Assembly: GCA_036346395.1 (NCBI GenBank) | Contig: CM070594.1 | Span: 31,343,385 to 31,407,384 of the forward strand | Length of the DNA stretch: 64,000 bases | Direction of reading: 5' to 3' | DNA from: Hsuehochloa calcarea | Lineage: Eukaryota > Streptophyta > Magnoliopsida > Poales > Poaceae | Part shown: piece by piece, positions 42,272-53,999 of the stretch | How positions within the stretch are numbered: the stretch's first letter is position 1 | Layout of the letters: each line of letters starts with the position of its first letter | Translations under genes and position numbers: made by a program | Notes under the pieces: generated by a model | The model's input: only the letters and a program-made list of their open reading frames with translations | Database searches by the model: none | What the model was told of the DNA's origin: nothing

Positions 42272-43744
42272 ATAGGTTTACTTGGTGAGAATTTTTTTAC
42301 CCGTAGTTAGATTTGTTTTACGTCCTATAGTCCATTAAACCGAAAAATTACAACAACAAAACCATAGTTAATATGTTATTTCTTGTGAGTTTGTTTAAGT
42401 TTTCATCCATTAGAGTTTTGTTTACCATGCTGATCTTGTGTTTCATTTGCGTAGCTTCATCTTTTGTTCACATAAACCTTCGAAAATAGTGGATTGAACT
42501 CCTTAATTAGCACCCAAAAGAGATAGCTGAATCCTTCATTAGTGCATTGCTTGAGTTCGGCTTGGTTTTTGGCAACCCTAGCCGCACCTTTCTCTTGTCG
42601 TGCGCCGTAGACACCTTGGCAACCCTAGCTGGTTTCTCCTTTGACTCGTGTGTTCTTACTGTGGGAAGAAGATAAGCTAGCCACCTCACAAACCCTAGCC
42701 GCCTTTGGCCGCGCCACCTTTTGGCCGCACAAGCACCAGCAAGGAGTTTCAGAACCAAACTGCTTTTGCTGTGATTTGGAAACTGTCTCTCGGTTTGGAA
42801 AGTAGAGTTGGTTTCGGAGTAGAGTCCCTTCCAACATCTATTGGTGGGACTAGAGTCTGAAACTGATTCTAGGTGCTTTATCCGTTTGTTCTCATCGGGT
42901 TCCATCCGAATAATCTTGGTGGGACTAGAGTCCGAATACTCTTTGAGACTAGCTATTGATATTGCATTGGGCTGTCTTAGCTTTTCGTTTACACTTGCTG
43001 AAATTTTGGAGGCGTATAAAGCACAGGAAGTAGCTCAACACTTTCGCCCATTGAAAGAAGAGAAGGAAAAGGTAGCCGCATATGGAAAGATCCACGGCAT
43101 TGAAAAGACTATATAAAAAAAATAGAGAGCAAAAACACAATTTTTGTGAAAGAAAAGAGAGGAAGAGAAAATAAAAATATTTTTGCCGATTGCTACAGTA
43201 AAAAACAGTAACCGTGCGTTATTTTGCCCGCTATAGTACTGGTCCAAAACTGATTGTGTAACCTTTTTCTTTGAGCAATTTTGTGCCCTAATATATTCAA
43301 TTGCAATTGGCTAGCATCTCTCCTAGTACTTGGTGCAAAACGAGCTTGTTGCTCATTCTTTTGTTTGCATTAAGTCACTTTTATCTTTGCGTGTGCGTTC
43401 ATACATTTCGCTTACACCTTTTTGATCAGTACATAGGCAAAAGACTCTAGCTTGGATCATTACTTAACTTTACATCAACTTGAATATTAGTTTGCATAGG
43501 TTATACACATACCTTACCAAGCTCCACCTACACCTGTTTGCGTACTACCTTTGCTCTTGATTACGCTCTTACATTACCGGGTTGAGGTTCGTTCGCTGCC
43601 ACAAGTGTCGTTTTGCCATCTTTAATTCACTTTGGAACGATAAGCTTGTCTTGTTTGCAGGACAGTGAGTTGCGAGCGTAGAGAGAGAGCTTTTTGTTTT
43701 ACTAACCTGGATATAATCTTGTTTGTTGTTTGTGAGTTGCTGCC
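42272..43744 (+). other. Element E untranslated leader
   Basis: 1.5 kb without a convincing ORF. It includes repeated GGTGGGACTAGAGTCYGAA units (42843-42935) and GTTGGTTTCGGAGTAGAG, related to the minisatellite at 36190. Long leaders are usual for this group. Confidence 0.55.
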
Positions 43745-45130
43745 ATGTCAGGTTACGACGAGCCACCTAATCCGGAGGCACTAGTTACGTAGTTAGAGTA
43801 CACTCGTTTGCGCGAGATGCTGCAAAAGCAAGTTCATGATGACGACAATGGTGCGCGCGATGAGCTCGGGGAGGTTCAGACGGGACAGAACACCCTCGGG
43901 GAGGAGGTCACGCAGCTGCGCACGGACATCAACAATAACTTCCTGGAACTGTGTGCCATGTTCGCACAACACAATCATCATGGCCGTGTTGCCCAATGAG
44001 ACCGAGGAGGCGCGTGCTATTCGCGGGGATGAGGAGCGACGACAGTGCCAGGCACGTCGCATGGCAGTGCCATCACACGCTGGAGTGGTAGCCGTGGCAC
44101 GCCCTCAGGCATAGCGGCGTGGCCGCAGCAACTGCGACCACAATGGAGCCCAAGGGAGGGGCGCACCACTGGGTGCCCAAGGAGGAGGTGTGCACGGTGC
44201 ACCTTGTAGCTGTGCTAATGAGGTTGAGCTCTGGGGCGACGACGATTTCCCCATCAATGACTACGACGGCCGACAGCCCCACCACCGCAACGATATGCAT
44301 CGACGTCGACACGATGACACTGAGGATTTTATAACTAAGCCCAAATTTATTCTTCCTATATTTTCAGGTGGTACTAATGTGGAAGAATACCTCACTTGGG
44401 AGCTGAAAATTGATAAGTTGTTTCGGATGAACAACTACTCCAATGAGAAGATGCTCTTACTTGCATCCAATGGTTTGGATGATTATGCCACACATTGGTG
44501 GGAACAGTTTGTTCGTAAGCGTATGGAGCGAGTTACCAGTTATTACTTGGGAGTAGATGAAGCAGCATTTGCAGACATGTTTTGTCCCTCGCCATTACAA
44601 GCATTCTCTATTTGAAAAGTTGACTGTGCTGCGACAAGGTTTGAAATCAATTGATGAGTATCATAAGGAGATGATGATTGTCATGATACATGCAGATGTC
44701 CGCGAGAATGAAGAGCAGACAATGTCTTGACAGCATAATTTCTAGTTGGAATGAATTATGTTGTCAAGCGCATTGTCACTCACCATCCCTACAATGATAT
44801 GATCGAGCTGCTACACCAAGCATGTGAAGCCGATCGCCATGTGATTGAATATGCATGATTCGCTGCCTATTCACGATCTTCACTAGTCTGGGTCAGTCAT
44901 ATAATAAGAGCACTCCAGTCAGGAGCAATTTAGCGATGCGCAGTTCTGCAAGAAGCCGGAGAGTACACCATCACCGGTGCGCCAACCAGCGGCGCCCGTT
45001 GCTAGTGCGGCCTCTTCTATGAGGTCGATAGGCTGTTCTCGTGATATCATTTGCCACAAGTGCAAGGGCGTTGGCCATTTTCAGAGGGACTGCCTGAATG
45101 TCAGAACTATGCTTATCACATAGAAGGGCA
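43745..45130 (+). pseudogene. Element E gag
   Basis: Starts at ATGTCAGGTTACGACGAG (43745), soon with a stop (TAG at 43790) and frame changes. Core frame 44190-44615: KFILPIFSGGTNVEEYLTWE and LASNGLDDYATHWWEQF, typical capsid sequence (FxGxxxxEYLxWE, A…WW). CCHC knuckle ICHKCKGVGHFQRDC at 45049-45093 (C-x2-C-x4-H-x4-C intact). Broken near 44610, 44728 and 44860. Confidence 0.8.
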
Positions 45131-45248
45131 GTTATATTTCAGCTAGTTATGATGAGTCGCCTGATGCACAACCAGTCTTGCACAGTGATGACATAGAACA
45201 ATGTGAGTGTGATCCAGAGTTTCCGAGCACTGAGCAATATTCCATTGT

Positions 45249-45644
45249 TTGCACGCCCAAGGTGCTTCGTGTGATGCCATCGCCGTCACTCGAAAGCGGT
45301 GCAATTTATTTCAGAGTTGGGCAAACCTTGATCAGGGTAAGGTGTGCCAAGTAATTATTGATGGCGGGAGTTGTCACAATTTGACCAGTAAAGACATGTG
45401 TCATAAGTTGGGTTTGAAGTATTTGCCGCATCCACATCCTTATCATGTGCAATGGTTGAGTGACAAAGAGGAAGTGAAGGTGAACTATATGGTGCGTGTG
45501 ACATTTTCTATTGGGAAGTACACTGATATTGTGGATTGCGATGTTGTGCCCATGACGGTGTGTCACTTGCTGTTGGGACGGCCATGTCAATATGACCGTT
45601 CCGCTGTGCACGATGGACGTACAAATCGTTACACTTTTAGATGA
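45249..45644 (+). CDS. Element E retropepsin-like protease
   Basis: The 131-residue frame contains CQVIIDGGSCHNLTSKDMC (D-G-G-S loop, Asp codon 45360-45362), then IVDCDVVPMTVCHLLLGRPC and DGRTNRYTF. Complete for the domain. DGGS in place of DTGA is the usual form for this plant gypsy group. It is separated from the RT frame by one stop codon at 45642-45644. Similar to both halves of element B's second protease segment. Confidence 0.8.
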   Translation: MHAQGASCDAIAVTRKRCNLFQSWANLDQGKVCQVIIDGGSCHNLTSKDMCHKLGLKYLPHPHPYHVQWLSDKEEVKVNYMVRVTFSIGKYTDIVDCDVVPMTVCHLLLGRPCQYDRSAVHDGRTNRYTFR

Positions 45645-45650
45645 AACAAT

Positions 45651-46560
45651 GTGGAGATCATGTTGAAATCGCTTACCCCGCAACAGATTGTGAACTCTTC
45701 AATGCAGAAAATTGAGATGCACGTGGAGAGTGCGCAAGAGCGAGCAAATCATTCAAAGAAATATGAGGGAGAGAAGAACTTGGTCATGTTAGCTACCAAA
45801 TCCGAGATGCGAGAATTCAGCGAGGATCCCAATTTGGTGCACTTTGTACTACTGTACAAAGACACATTACTTTCAACTAATGACTTCACTTCTCTTCCTA
45901 GTGGTATTGCTTGTGTTTTGCAGGAATTCTGCGACGTCTTTCCGGAGGAGGTACCAGCTGGGCTACTACCAATCCGCGGGATTGAACATAAGATCGACTT
46001 GATTCCAGGAGCTATGCTGCCGAACCGACCACCGTACCGCACCAACCCCGAAAAAACTAAGGAAATTCAGAAACAGGTACACGAACTTCTCTCCAAAAGG
46101 TACGTTTGTGAAAGCTTAAGCCCTTGTGTTGTTCCTATTATTTTAGTTCCTAAGAAAGATGGTTCATGGCGTATGTGCGTAGATTGTAGAGCGATTAATA
46201 TCACTATTCGATATCGTCATCCTATACCTAGCTTAGATGATATGCTAGATGAATTGAGTGGTGCTATTATTTTCTCTAAAATAGACTTGCGTAGTAGTTA
46301 CCATCAAATTAGGATGCATGAAGGGGAGGGTGGAAAACAGCCTTTAAAACGAAATTTAGTTTGTATGAGTGGTTGGTCATGCCTTGTGGTTTAACTAACG
46401 CACCTAGTACATTCATGCGCTTAATGAATCATGTTTTAAGGTATTTCATTGGTAAATTTGTGGTTGCGTACTTTGATGATATTCTGATTTACAGTCGCAC
46501 TGAATCTGAATACATTGGCCATATTAGACAATTTCTACGCGATGCTAGGCTTTTTGGTAA
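45651..46560 (+). pseudogene. Element E reverse transcriptase
   Basis: The frame 45651-46394 has LQEFCDVFPEEVPAGLLPIR, RTNPEKTKEIQKQVHELL, VPKKDGSWRMCVDCRAIN, and PIPSLDDMLDELSGAIIFSK ending IDLRSSYHQIRM. A one-base shift near 46335 separates it from the frame 46361-47068: YEWLVMPCGLTNAPSTFMRL and VAYFDDILIYSR (Y-F-D-D at 46469-46480). Otherwise well preserved, the best pol of the window along with that at 55608. Confidence 0.88.
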
Positions 46561-47255
46561 CTTAGAGAAGTGCACCTTTTGCAAAGATTGTGTTATTTTT
46601 TTGGGCTATGTTGTGTCTCCGCAAGGAGTTGAAGTAGACGAGTCTAGAATTGAAGCAATTAAAAATTGGCTAATTCCTGTAAATGTAAGTCAGATTAGGA
46701 GCTTTAATGGTCTCGCTGGTTTTTATCAGCGCTTTGTGAAGGATTTTAGCACCATCGTTGCCCCATTGAATGAACTTACTATAAAGGGTGTTGAATTTGT
46801 GTGGGGGGTAGCGCAAGAAAATGTTTTTGCTAAACTTAAGAAACACTTGACTGAAGCACCAATGCTTGTTTTACCTTATCTCACAAAAAATTTCAAAATT
46901 GAGTGTGATACTAGTGGATTGGGTATTGGCGGTGTTTTAATGCAAGACGGTAGACCGATAGCTTATTTTAGTGAGAAACTGAATGATGCTCAATTGAATT
47001 ATCCGGTTTGTGACAAAGAGCTTTATGTGTTAGTGCGTGCGTTAGAAACTTGGAAATATTATTTATAGCCCAAAGAGTTTATTATTGATTCTGATCATGA
47101 GGCATTGAAGTATTTAAAGGGCCAAGCAAACCTGAACTGTAGACATACCAAATGGGTCGAATTCATTGAGTCATTTCCTTACATTGTGAAATATAAGAAG
47201 GGAAAGGAAAATGTGGTAGCTGATGCTCTTTCAAGGAAAAATGTGCTCTTAACTT
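46560..47255 (+). pseudogene. Element E connection and RNase H
   Basis: SQIRSFNGLAGFYQRFVKDF, then KIECDTSGLGIGGVLMQDGR (first Asp) and NYPVCDKELYVLVRALETWK (Glu). A stop at 47066 (TAG for a W/Q codon in YLWPKEF). Next frame: IIDSDHEALKYLKGQAN, WVEFIESFPYIVKYKKGKEN and VVADALSRK. Confidence 0.85.
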
Positions 47256-48505
47256 AATTAGGAGTGCAAGTTCCAGGTTTAGAGTGTTTGCGTGATTCAT
47301 ATGCTCATGATCATGATATTTATGTTCCTTATGGACATTGCAAAGAGGGAAAAGGCTAGGATAAATTTCACATCCATGATGGGTTTTTGTTTCTAACTAA
47401 CAAATTAGGAGTTCCAGAATCCTCCGTACATTTGTTATTATTGCAGGAATCACATGCAGGTGGATTGATGGGATATTTTGAACGTGAGAAGACGTTGTCT
47501 ATGCTGAGCGATTACTTTTATTGGCCTAAGATGAGACGAGATGTGGAACGGTATGTGCAGCGATGCATTACTTGACATAATGCCAAATCGAAGTTGAATC
47601 CACACGGTTTGTATACCCCTTTACCTATTCCCAATGCACGATGGAAGGATATTAGTATGAATTTTGTTTTAGGACTACCTGGAACTAAGAGGGGGAGAGA
47701 TTTATTTTTGTCGTTGTGGATCGTTTTTCGAAGATAGCACACTTTATTCTGTACCACAAGTGTGACGATGCGTCGCATATTGCTGATTTGTTTTTCAGGG
47801 AGATCGTGAGACTACATGGCATGTCGTGCACTATTGTGTCGAATCGCGACGTGAAGTTCATGAGCTACTTTTAGAAGACGCTTTGGGGAAAACTGGGGAC
47901 GAAGTTGTTATTCATCACAACTTATCATCTCCAAACTAATGGTCAAATGGAGGTGGTGAACCGCACACTTTCGATGTTACTCCGGACCATGATCAAGAAG
48001 AATCTACGTGAGTGGAAAGATTGTTTGCCACACGTCGAATTCACTTATAATTGGGCTGTGCATTCCACTACACAGATGTGTTCTTTTGAGGTAGTGTATG
48101 GTTTCAAGCCCTTTACGCCGCTTCCCAATCAACACCGTACTCATATGGAGGCATCCAAGCGAGCTTAATTTTGAAGAAATTGCATCTCAAGACAAAAAAA
48201 AGAGATAGAGCGTAGGTTAAATACTATGCTGAGAAGGCGAACAAGAAAAGGAAGAAGATGATTTTTCAACCAGGTGATTTGGTGTAGGCACACTATTGCA
48301 AGGATCATTTTCCAGAACGCCGCAAGTACAAATTGCTGCCGCGAGGTGATGGGCCTTTCAAGGTGCTTGCGAAGATCAACTACAATGCCTACAAGATAGA
48401 GCTTCCCGGCAATGATGATGGCGTGAGCTTTACGTTCAATGTCACTGATTTATCACCTTTCTTTGGTGGTGATGATCCAGCATCGAGGTCGACACCTTTT
48501 TAGGA
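47255..48505 (+). pseudogene. Element E integrase without chromodomain
   Basis: Zinc domain: QESHAGGLMGYFEREKTLSM and YFYWPKMRRDVERYVQRC (second Cys present, stop after RCIT at 47573). Core: DISMNFVLGLPGTKRG (first Asp altered to Asn), a shift near 47690, then YHLQTNGQMEVVNRTL and LPHVEFTYNWAVHSTT. The C-terminal part in further frames has YKLLPRGDGPFKVLAKINYN and ends FNVTDLSPFFGGDD at 48478. The D-to-N change would abolish catalysis in the first motif. Confidence 0.82.
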
Positions 48506-48514
48506 GGGGGAGGA
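48502..48514 (+). other. Element E polypurine tract
   Basis: AGGAGGGGGAGGA directly before the LTR start TGACAAGGACATCC (48515). Confidence 0.8.
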
Positions 48515-48652
48515 TGACAAGGACATCCCTAACACTTATACATTTTCTCCTATTGGTGGTGATACACATATTGATCTACAAGCCATAAGTAAGGCTACAA
48601 GTAATACAAGTGCAGAAGTGCATGTTGGTCCACTGAATAGAGCTAGAGCTAG
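48515..48652 (+). repeat. Element E 3' LTR, first 140 bp only
   Basis: Matches 41219-41355 (ACTTATACATTTTCTCCTAT, GCAGAAGTGCATGTTGGTCC). Similarity stops after GAGCTAGAGCTAGAG, where unrelated sequence Z begins. Confidence 0.88.
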
Positions 48653-48671
48653 AGGGGAAAAATCCTAGCCT

Positions 48672-48691
48672 GTTACTGTAGCTACAGTAAC
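48672..48691. other. 20-bp perfect palindrome
   Basis: GTTACTGTAGCTACAGTAAC is its own reverse complement. It lies at the left edge of sequence Z and resembles the ACTGTT…AACAGT palindromes of element B. Confidence 0.8.
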
Positions 48692-50752
48692 ACTACCGCC
48701 CTACAGTGCCCACTGCAGTAGATATGCTCCCCCTTGCATTCCATTTTCTTTCCCCTCCCTCTTAGTGGTGCTCTCCCATTGCTGACGGCCAAGGAGAAAG
48801 GTGGGGGAGAGAGGAGAAGATGGGAGGAGCACCTCGCGGGGAATTCAGTAGGCTTACGCGTCTTCAAGGGTAACGATCGTCTCCCCGTTGTTTGGATCTA
48901 GTTGGATCCTTAATTGACATCAATTAGAGAATCGTCGAATTGCTGTGATTAGAATCAGTAATCTTCTCCTTGTTGGATGGTAGAATTCGTGTAGTTGTGG
49001 GGCTTGTCGTCAGGTTTCTATAGGTACTGAGATCACCTAATTCGGAGCTTTAGTTTGGGAGATATGTTAATTTCTTTACTACTGTCCAGAAATCCTAACG
49101 AGATTACAACAGTCGTCTTGTTTAAGAATAAATGTTCTGTTAATGGTTGATTCAAGGAGGTCTCCCAACACAACTTTCTTAGGAAATTTCTTAAGCTTTC
49201 CAGATTGATAAATATCATGAATTTTGGTTTAGCCATTCGAAAGATATGAATTTTTTAATTTAATGTTGTGGTCTGTCTATCTGTTGTGGACAATAGAGAA
49301 AGACTGGACTGTTGCAACCTTTGTTGCATAGTGGAGATAATTGTGATAAATTTATTAAGGAAATTAATTTTCCTTAGTTTTCAGAATGACTTAGAACATT
49401 GAATTTGGATGTACCAAATTAAATTTACGAAATTCCCAAGTCAGTAGTACCGAAGATGATAGAACGGTCTTTGGGATTAAGAACAAAGGCTTAGATGGGA
49501 TAATTTGATCTTTTAGTCACCTGAGAAGTTGTAGCTATGCTTGTGTAGATTCTATGAATGTTAGATTCATGACTTTTGGAGTTTTGACTCAAAAGTTATG
49601 TATTTTCCTTTGATAGCTGTCTGTTTGGACAGATTGGTATTTGAGAGTGTAACAGTTATGTTTCGGGTTGCGATTAGGAGCGATTGATTTCATTTTGTTC
49701 CATTACTATGTTGTGCACTTTTGAATGGTATATTTAGTATACTTTACAGTTGCCTGGTGGTGGTGAGCACCGGGGTTAAAGTCTTTCTGTCGTCATCTTC
49801 CGTCTCGCGGTTGAGGCAAGTGCAAATAGCATAGAATGAATTGGGATGCAGTTTTCATGATAAATGCTATAGTTTATTTATGAGTTTATTTCTATGTAAT
49901 TGTCACTGAATGCTATTTCTCTCATGTTGGAATGAGATTATGAAATTCATTTGCATCTTGGCATACATTTCTGATTCGTGGACTACTTGGTAGCCAAGCC
50001 TTGTTCTTTTGAGGTCCCCATCTTGTATTGGACGGGCATGGGTCCCCACACTCGTGTAGTGTGAGCTTGAGATCCCTGTGCCTAAGGGCACAGACTTGAG
50101 TATGCATCGACAGATGTACTACTCGGCATTACCGGTAATTACAAAGAATGAAGAAAGAGCATTCTTGTCATATGCATTGCATACGAGTATATGAATTTTA
50201 TTTATGGATCATTGCTGATGTTCATATGGTGTCTTGATATCCTTATTGGCTGCCCGTGATGTTTTTTATTATCTCTCTAGTACTTTGCTGAGTCGTGGAC
50301 TCACGCTTGTTGTTGTTGTTCTTTTAGGTACCTCTTGAGGCAACGACAAGCATAGGAAGGGGTAGTCTTGATGCAAATCACACTGACACTATCCATGGCA
50401 AATAAAATTAGTTTATTTACCTTTGATCTCAAGTTCATGCTAGTTCCTATAGTTTCGGTTTGTATCCATCCTTCATGGAGGATGTTTCACTTGTATTTGT
50501 GGATGATCTGTTTATGTGTTTAAACTTTGGTCATTGGTTCATTTAATCCTGTTTGATTGAATAACTGGATTGATTGGAATAGACTTCATCGTCGTAATTC
50601 TGTTGAATCTTAATGCTCTATATTTATTTGCTAAATATTCCCAATTGTGTAGTATAGGCATTGATTTGGTTTTGGTTGGTAAAGAGAAAGATCCATGCTT
50701 AGATTAATTACTATTGATAGATGACATTCTCCATTTTGATAAATTGTAGATG

Positions 50753-50757
50753 GTGTT
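50753..50757. other. Target-site duplication of chimera X (left)
   Basis: GTGTT, matched at 58998-59002. Joining the two outer sides restores a continuous Z sequence (…TAGATGGTGTT|AGATCATGATGG…). Confidence 0.85.
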
Positions 50758-51006
50758 TGTAACACCCTGACCCAAAATCGGCTCAATGCCCAGCCCACCG
50801 TGGGGCGGACCCGCCACACATAGCACCTCACTTACACTTTTGTCCTCGCTTCGTGTAAAAGGGTTAACCTGGAGGTGCTATGTTTGGATCCAACAGGCAT
50901 TATATACTACTACAACTCACTTGAGACAAGCAATGTGGGACTAATCCCACCACACAACTCCTCATGGGCCACATGGGCCACACTACGAGCAGGTCGGGGT
51001 ATTACA
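50758..51006 (-). repeat. Chimera X 3' LTR (249 bp, TRIM-sized)
   Basis: TGTAACACCCTG…GGGGTATTACA. Contains CATTATATACTACTAC. LTRs this short belong to TRIM or SMART-type non-autonomous elements. Confidence 0.88.
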
Positions 51007-51203
51007 TTCACCCTTAAGGGCCGGCGCCCTCAAAGATACGCATCTGTGGCAAATGCCAGAACCACCCCTCGGTGCGCTGCAGTGCGTCGGTCTTGGCACA
51101 TATGCCATGCCATGTGTCCACTCCGCCCACATGTGCCATCGCCATATGCCCGCCCACATCATAGCGCCGCTGCCTGCGTGAAGGTTGATGCTCGATACCA
51201 ATC
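51007..51203 (-). other. Short internal domain of the TRIM-like part, with PBS remnant
   Basis: Non-coding, 197 bp. The inner edge at 51007 reads TTCACCCTTAAGGGCC (minus strand GGCCCTTAAGGGTGAA), a weak polypurine tract. The other edge has GCTCGATACCA (51191-51201), i.e. a PBS lacking one base pair of CTG relative to GCTCTGATACCA at 58735. A TRIM usually has just such a short internal domain between PBS and PPT. Confidence 0.6.
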
Positions 51204-53702
51204 TGTAACACCCAGCCCAACACTGAGCCTAGAATGCCACCACACTACTCTTTAAACTAATAATTATCGATACACTATAAAATTACAGCAAGAAAACAAC
51301 AATACACATATCCATGGATCACAAAAGAACATGCATAATTATGGATCAAACGATAATAAATAAGCAAGGGGAATATAACCAGGTAAATAGTCCAAAATAG
51401 CACCAACCAATGAATCCAAATCATTAAAACAAATAGTCTAGTCCAAAACGTTGTCCTAAACTTTATTCAACCTCTAACATGTCCAAGGGTAATCCAATTT
51501 TGAATGAAAAGATTCTTATGGCAAATGATCATGTGTTGTCCATGTGCTCTACTCGCTCTCGATTCTGGCGTCCTCGAAGATCACCTAAAGACAACAAAAG
51601 AGCAAGGGTGAGTCCACGACTCAGCAAACACATCAATATACATGAACAATAATAAATCAACAGCATTCAATAACTTCATTATCATCACAGGTACTTCTAT
51701 TAACATTCTCATGTTGTTATCTTCCCTTTATTTAACACCCATTAGTCTCATATATGAATGCAACTCTAATCTACCTGTCCACATGCACTTCTTTCGCGTA
51801 TACCGGTATAGCATGAGTGAATGCTCATGACAACATTCACTCTCAAGCCCGTTCCTCCATAAGGATCGGGGACCTCCTCCACTCCCGTGGAGTTGTGATC
51901 ATTCATGATCACCTGCTCATATGCAAAGATGCTTATGAATACAAACATGCACACGCCATCATATACAACATATCCAACTTTTCATCATGATTGTCAACAA
52001 AGATATAAACATACCAATTCCCTTGTTTGCAATTAAATAAAATAAAAGCACAACAATAATGGTAATAGAAGATAAAGAAAACAGTGATCAATCATTGATC
52101 GCTGTCTACCATGCACTTGCCTTTACTTGTTGCGACGCACGATTTGACTAGAAGATGGCAACAAGTACGACGCCTCTCCTACATTAAATATTCAAATTTC
52201 AATACAAGCTACAGCATCATAAGAACAACAATCAATCGACATCGCTCCTACACGTCCCCAAATCTACCACGCTTCTCCGGTACCGAAAAGTTACCCATTG
52301 CTGTCTTGGTACTAAAATGAACGTAACTTTTGACTCAAAAGTCCGATCACGACAAACCACCCTGTTCTGGATTCTTCATAAAATTCCCCTCATTTTCTTA
52401 GATTACAAAGTCTGCTAATTAAATCATCTAACCCTCCGTTTTTAGCCCAGAAAACCGATCTGTCCGCTTCAGAACAGCAGATCTTACTAAATTCCTAACT
52501 TTTGTTTTACCCAACCAAAGTTCGAGTTCTTGGATCCTACAGATCCATCAGACAATTATCTACATCTTTCATGTAGATCAAAAACTCTAATTAGTCTAAT
52601 TACTATTTTTAATCCGCAGTCTACCAAAACAACGCCGAAAGACGACAACCACAATGACAGCAGCCTTCCAAAATACATATCTCGAATTCTACTTGTCCGA
52701 TTGACATGTTTAAATATTCTATAGAAAGATATCGAAATTATCTACAATTAACTAGTAGATGATATTTCCAAAATTTGCCATTAAGGTACCCGAATAAATC
52801 GTTCAACAGAACAGCAGGCTGAATAGATCTAATAATCGATATCTCCGACTACAAACATCATAATAACTACCTTACTGTTCCGACAAAACATTCTAGTCTG
52901 CATGCATATAATGCTACGGCCAACTAGTTAACTACTACTTAGCAGTATCTTCTCCATCTTTCTCTTTCCTTTGTACAGCATGCACTTTTCTCTAATCACA
53001 ACACTAATTGAACCTAAAGCAATTAGTTAGAACCACTAATCACATGCATGCATGGCACCTCAATACGTTAAACTCATAGATCGCTAACCAAGGCACTAAT
53101 TGAACCTAAAGCAATTGATTATCTAACCAAGGCAGTACACACAAATTGTAACACCCATTATTAGTCGTGGCTGAGCAAGGAACCAGGAAAAGAGAAACAC
53201 AAAGTCTTACGCACCTGCCCAAGTTGGCCGGCCGAGCGTCACCAACCAGTGAGGCGCCCACGTGCGGCAGGCGACGCTGCGCACAACACACAGCAGATTT
53301 CTTTCTGCGTACAGGCCGAACAGCAACCGGAGGTTTTTTCCTCGCGTACACTGCGGAAGCGATAGCAAACGCGAGCAGGCGGCTATGCGCTCACGCGGCA
53401 AAGAAGCGTTCGGCATGAAGACGCGTGATAGCGATGAGGCGGCTAGGCTCTCTGAGCGACGATCGGCATGTGGCGAGGGCCTAAGCGCTAGGTAGAAGAA
53501 ACAAATCTGATGAGGGTGGCGGCACACGGGAGAAATAGAAATGTGGTTAGGGTTTCTAAAACTCCACTCCCACGATTTATATAGCTCTAAAAATACTCTG
53601 AAATATTCTATTTTTATGTACTATTTTATTTAATTACACACAGGCCCTTAAGAGGTTAATATTTATTTATTTATTATTACTATTTATTTTCAGAATATTA
53701 CA
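51204..53702 (-). repeat. Tekay-type LTR inside chimera X (2499 bp)
   Basis: Minus strand TGTAATATTCTG…GGGTGTTACA. A PPT lies at its start (53703-53718) and a PBS at its end. Related to sequences Z and W. Contains a diverged internal duplication around CACTAATTGAACCTAAAGCA (53003, 53094). Confidence 0.8.
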
Positions 53703-53718
53703 TTCTACCCCCCTTAAC
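53703..53718 (-). other. Polypurine tract of the Tekay part of chimera X
   Basis: Minus strand GTTAAGGGGGGTAGAA directly before TGTAATATTCTG. Confidence 0.8.
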
Positions 53719-53777
53719 AGAATTCGACCCCGAATTCTACTCGCCGTTCTACTCAAAGAAAAACTACACTGCTGAAA

Positions 53778-53978
53778 TTAAACAACAAAATAATACGTAC
53801 CAGACGTGAACAACTCTGGATAATGCTCGCGCATGCGAGATTCCAACTCCCAAGTCGCCTCTCTCGATCGGTGATCGTCCACGGCACCTTGGCGTATACC
53901 AGCGTCTTGTGCCTCAAAGACTCGCTCAGACCTCTCGAATCTGCCACGGACGCGACTCAATTGTGAGATCTTGCTCAA
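53778..53978 (-). pseudogene. Chimera X chromodomain remnant
   Basis: SREATWELESRMREHYPELF is the usual end of a Tekay integrase chromodomain (E-A-T-W-E-x-E). The upstream aromatic part is in another frame (AVDDHR). Confidence 0.75.
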
Positions 53979-53999
53979 TAGTCGGCTCCAATGAAATCT

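Larger units (their letters stand above)
41219..48655 (+). mobile_element. Element E: CRM-like Ty3/gypsy element, right LTR truncated
   Basis: LTR 41219-42257, PBS, long leader, gag with zinc knuckle, protease, RT, RNase H, integrase, PPT and 140 bp of the 3' LTR. The integrase ends FNVTDLSPFFGGDD without a chromodomain, and the LTR carries an in-frame GPLTRARAK segment. Both fit the CRM centromeric chromoviruses (tentative, from memory of the family). Elements B, C and D share its PPT and LTR ends (TGATGAGG or TGATACGG…ATCA). Several stops and shifts make it non-functional as written. Confidence 0.82.
48653..50757 (+). repeat. LTR-like sequence Z, left part
   Basis: Non-coding. Near 50281-50345 it reads TTTGCTGAGTCGTGGACTCA and CTTTTAGGTACCTCTTGAGG, homologous to the reverse complement of the LTR at 51204-53702 (51550-51640) and to 60230-60310. 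It is split by the nested element at 50758-58997 and finishes at GGGGTGTTACA (59132). It therefore looks like a Tekay-type LTR in plus orientation. I see no PBS after it nor a PPT before it, so it may be a solo or truncated LTR. Its left boundary is uncertain. Confidence 0.6.

Noticed and set aside
50758..51006. Cassandra-type LTR carrying 5S rRNA promoter boxes
   Set aside because: The 249-bp LTR is the right size, but I see no 5S internal promoter (A box, C box) sequence in it.
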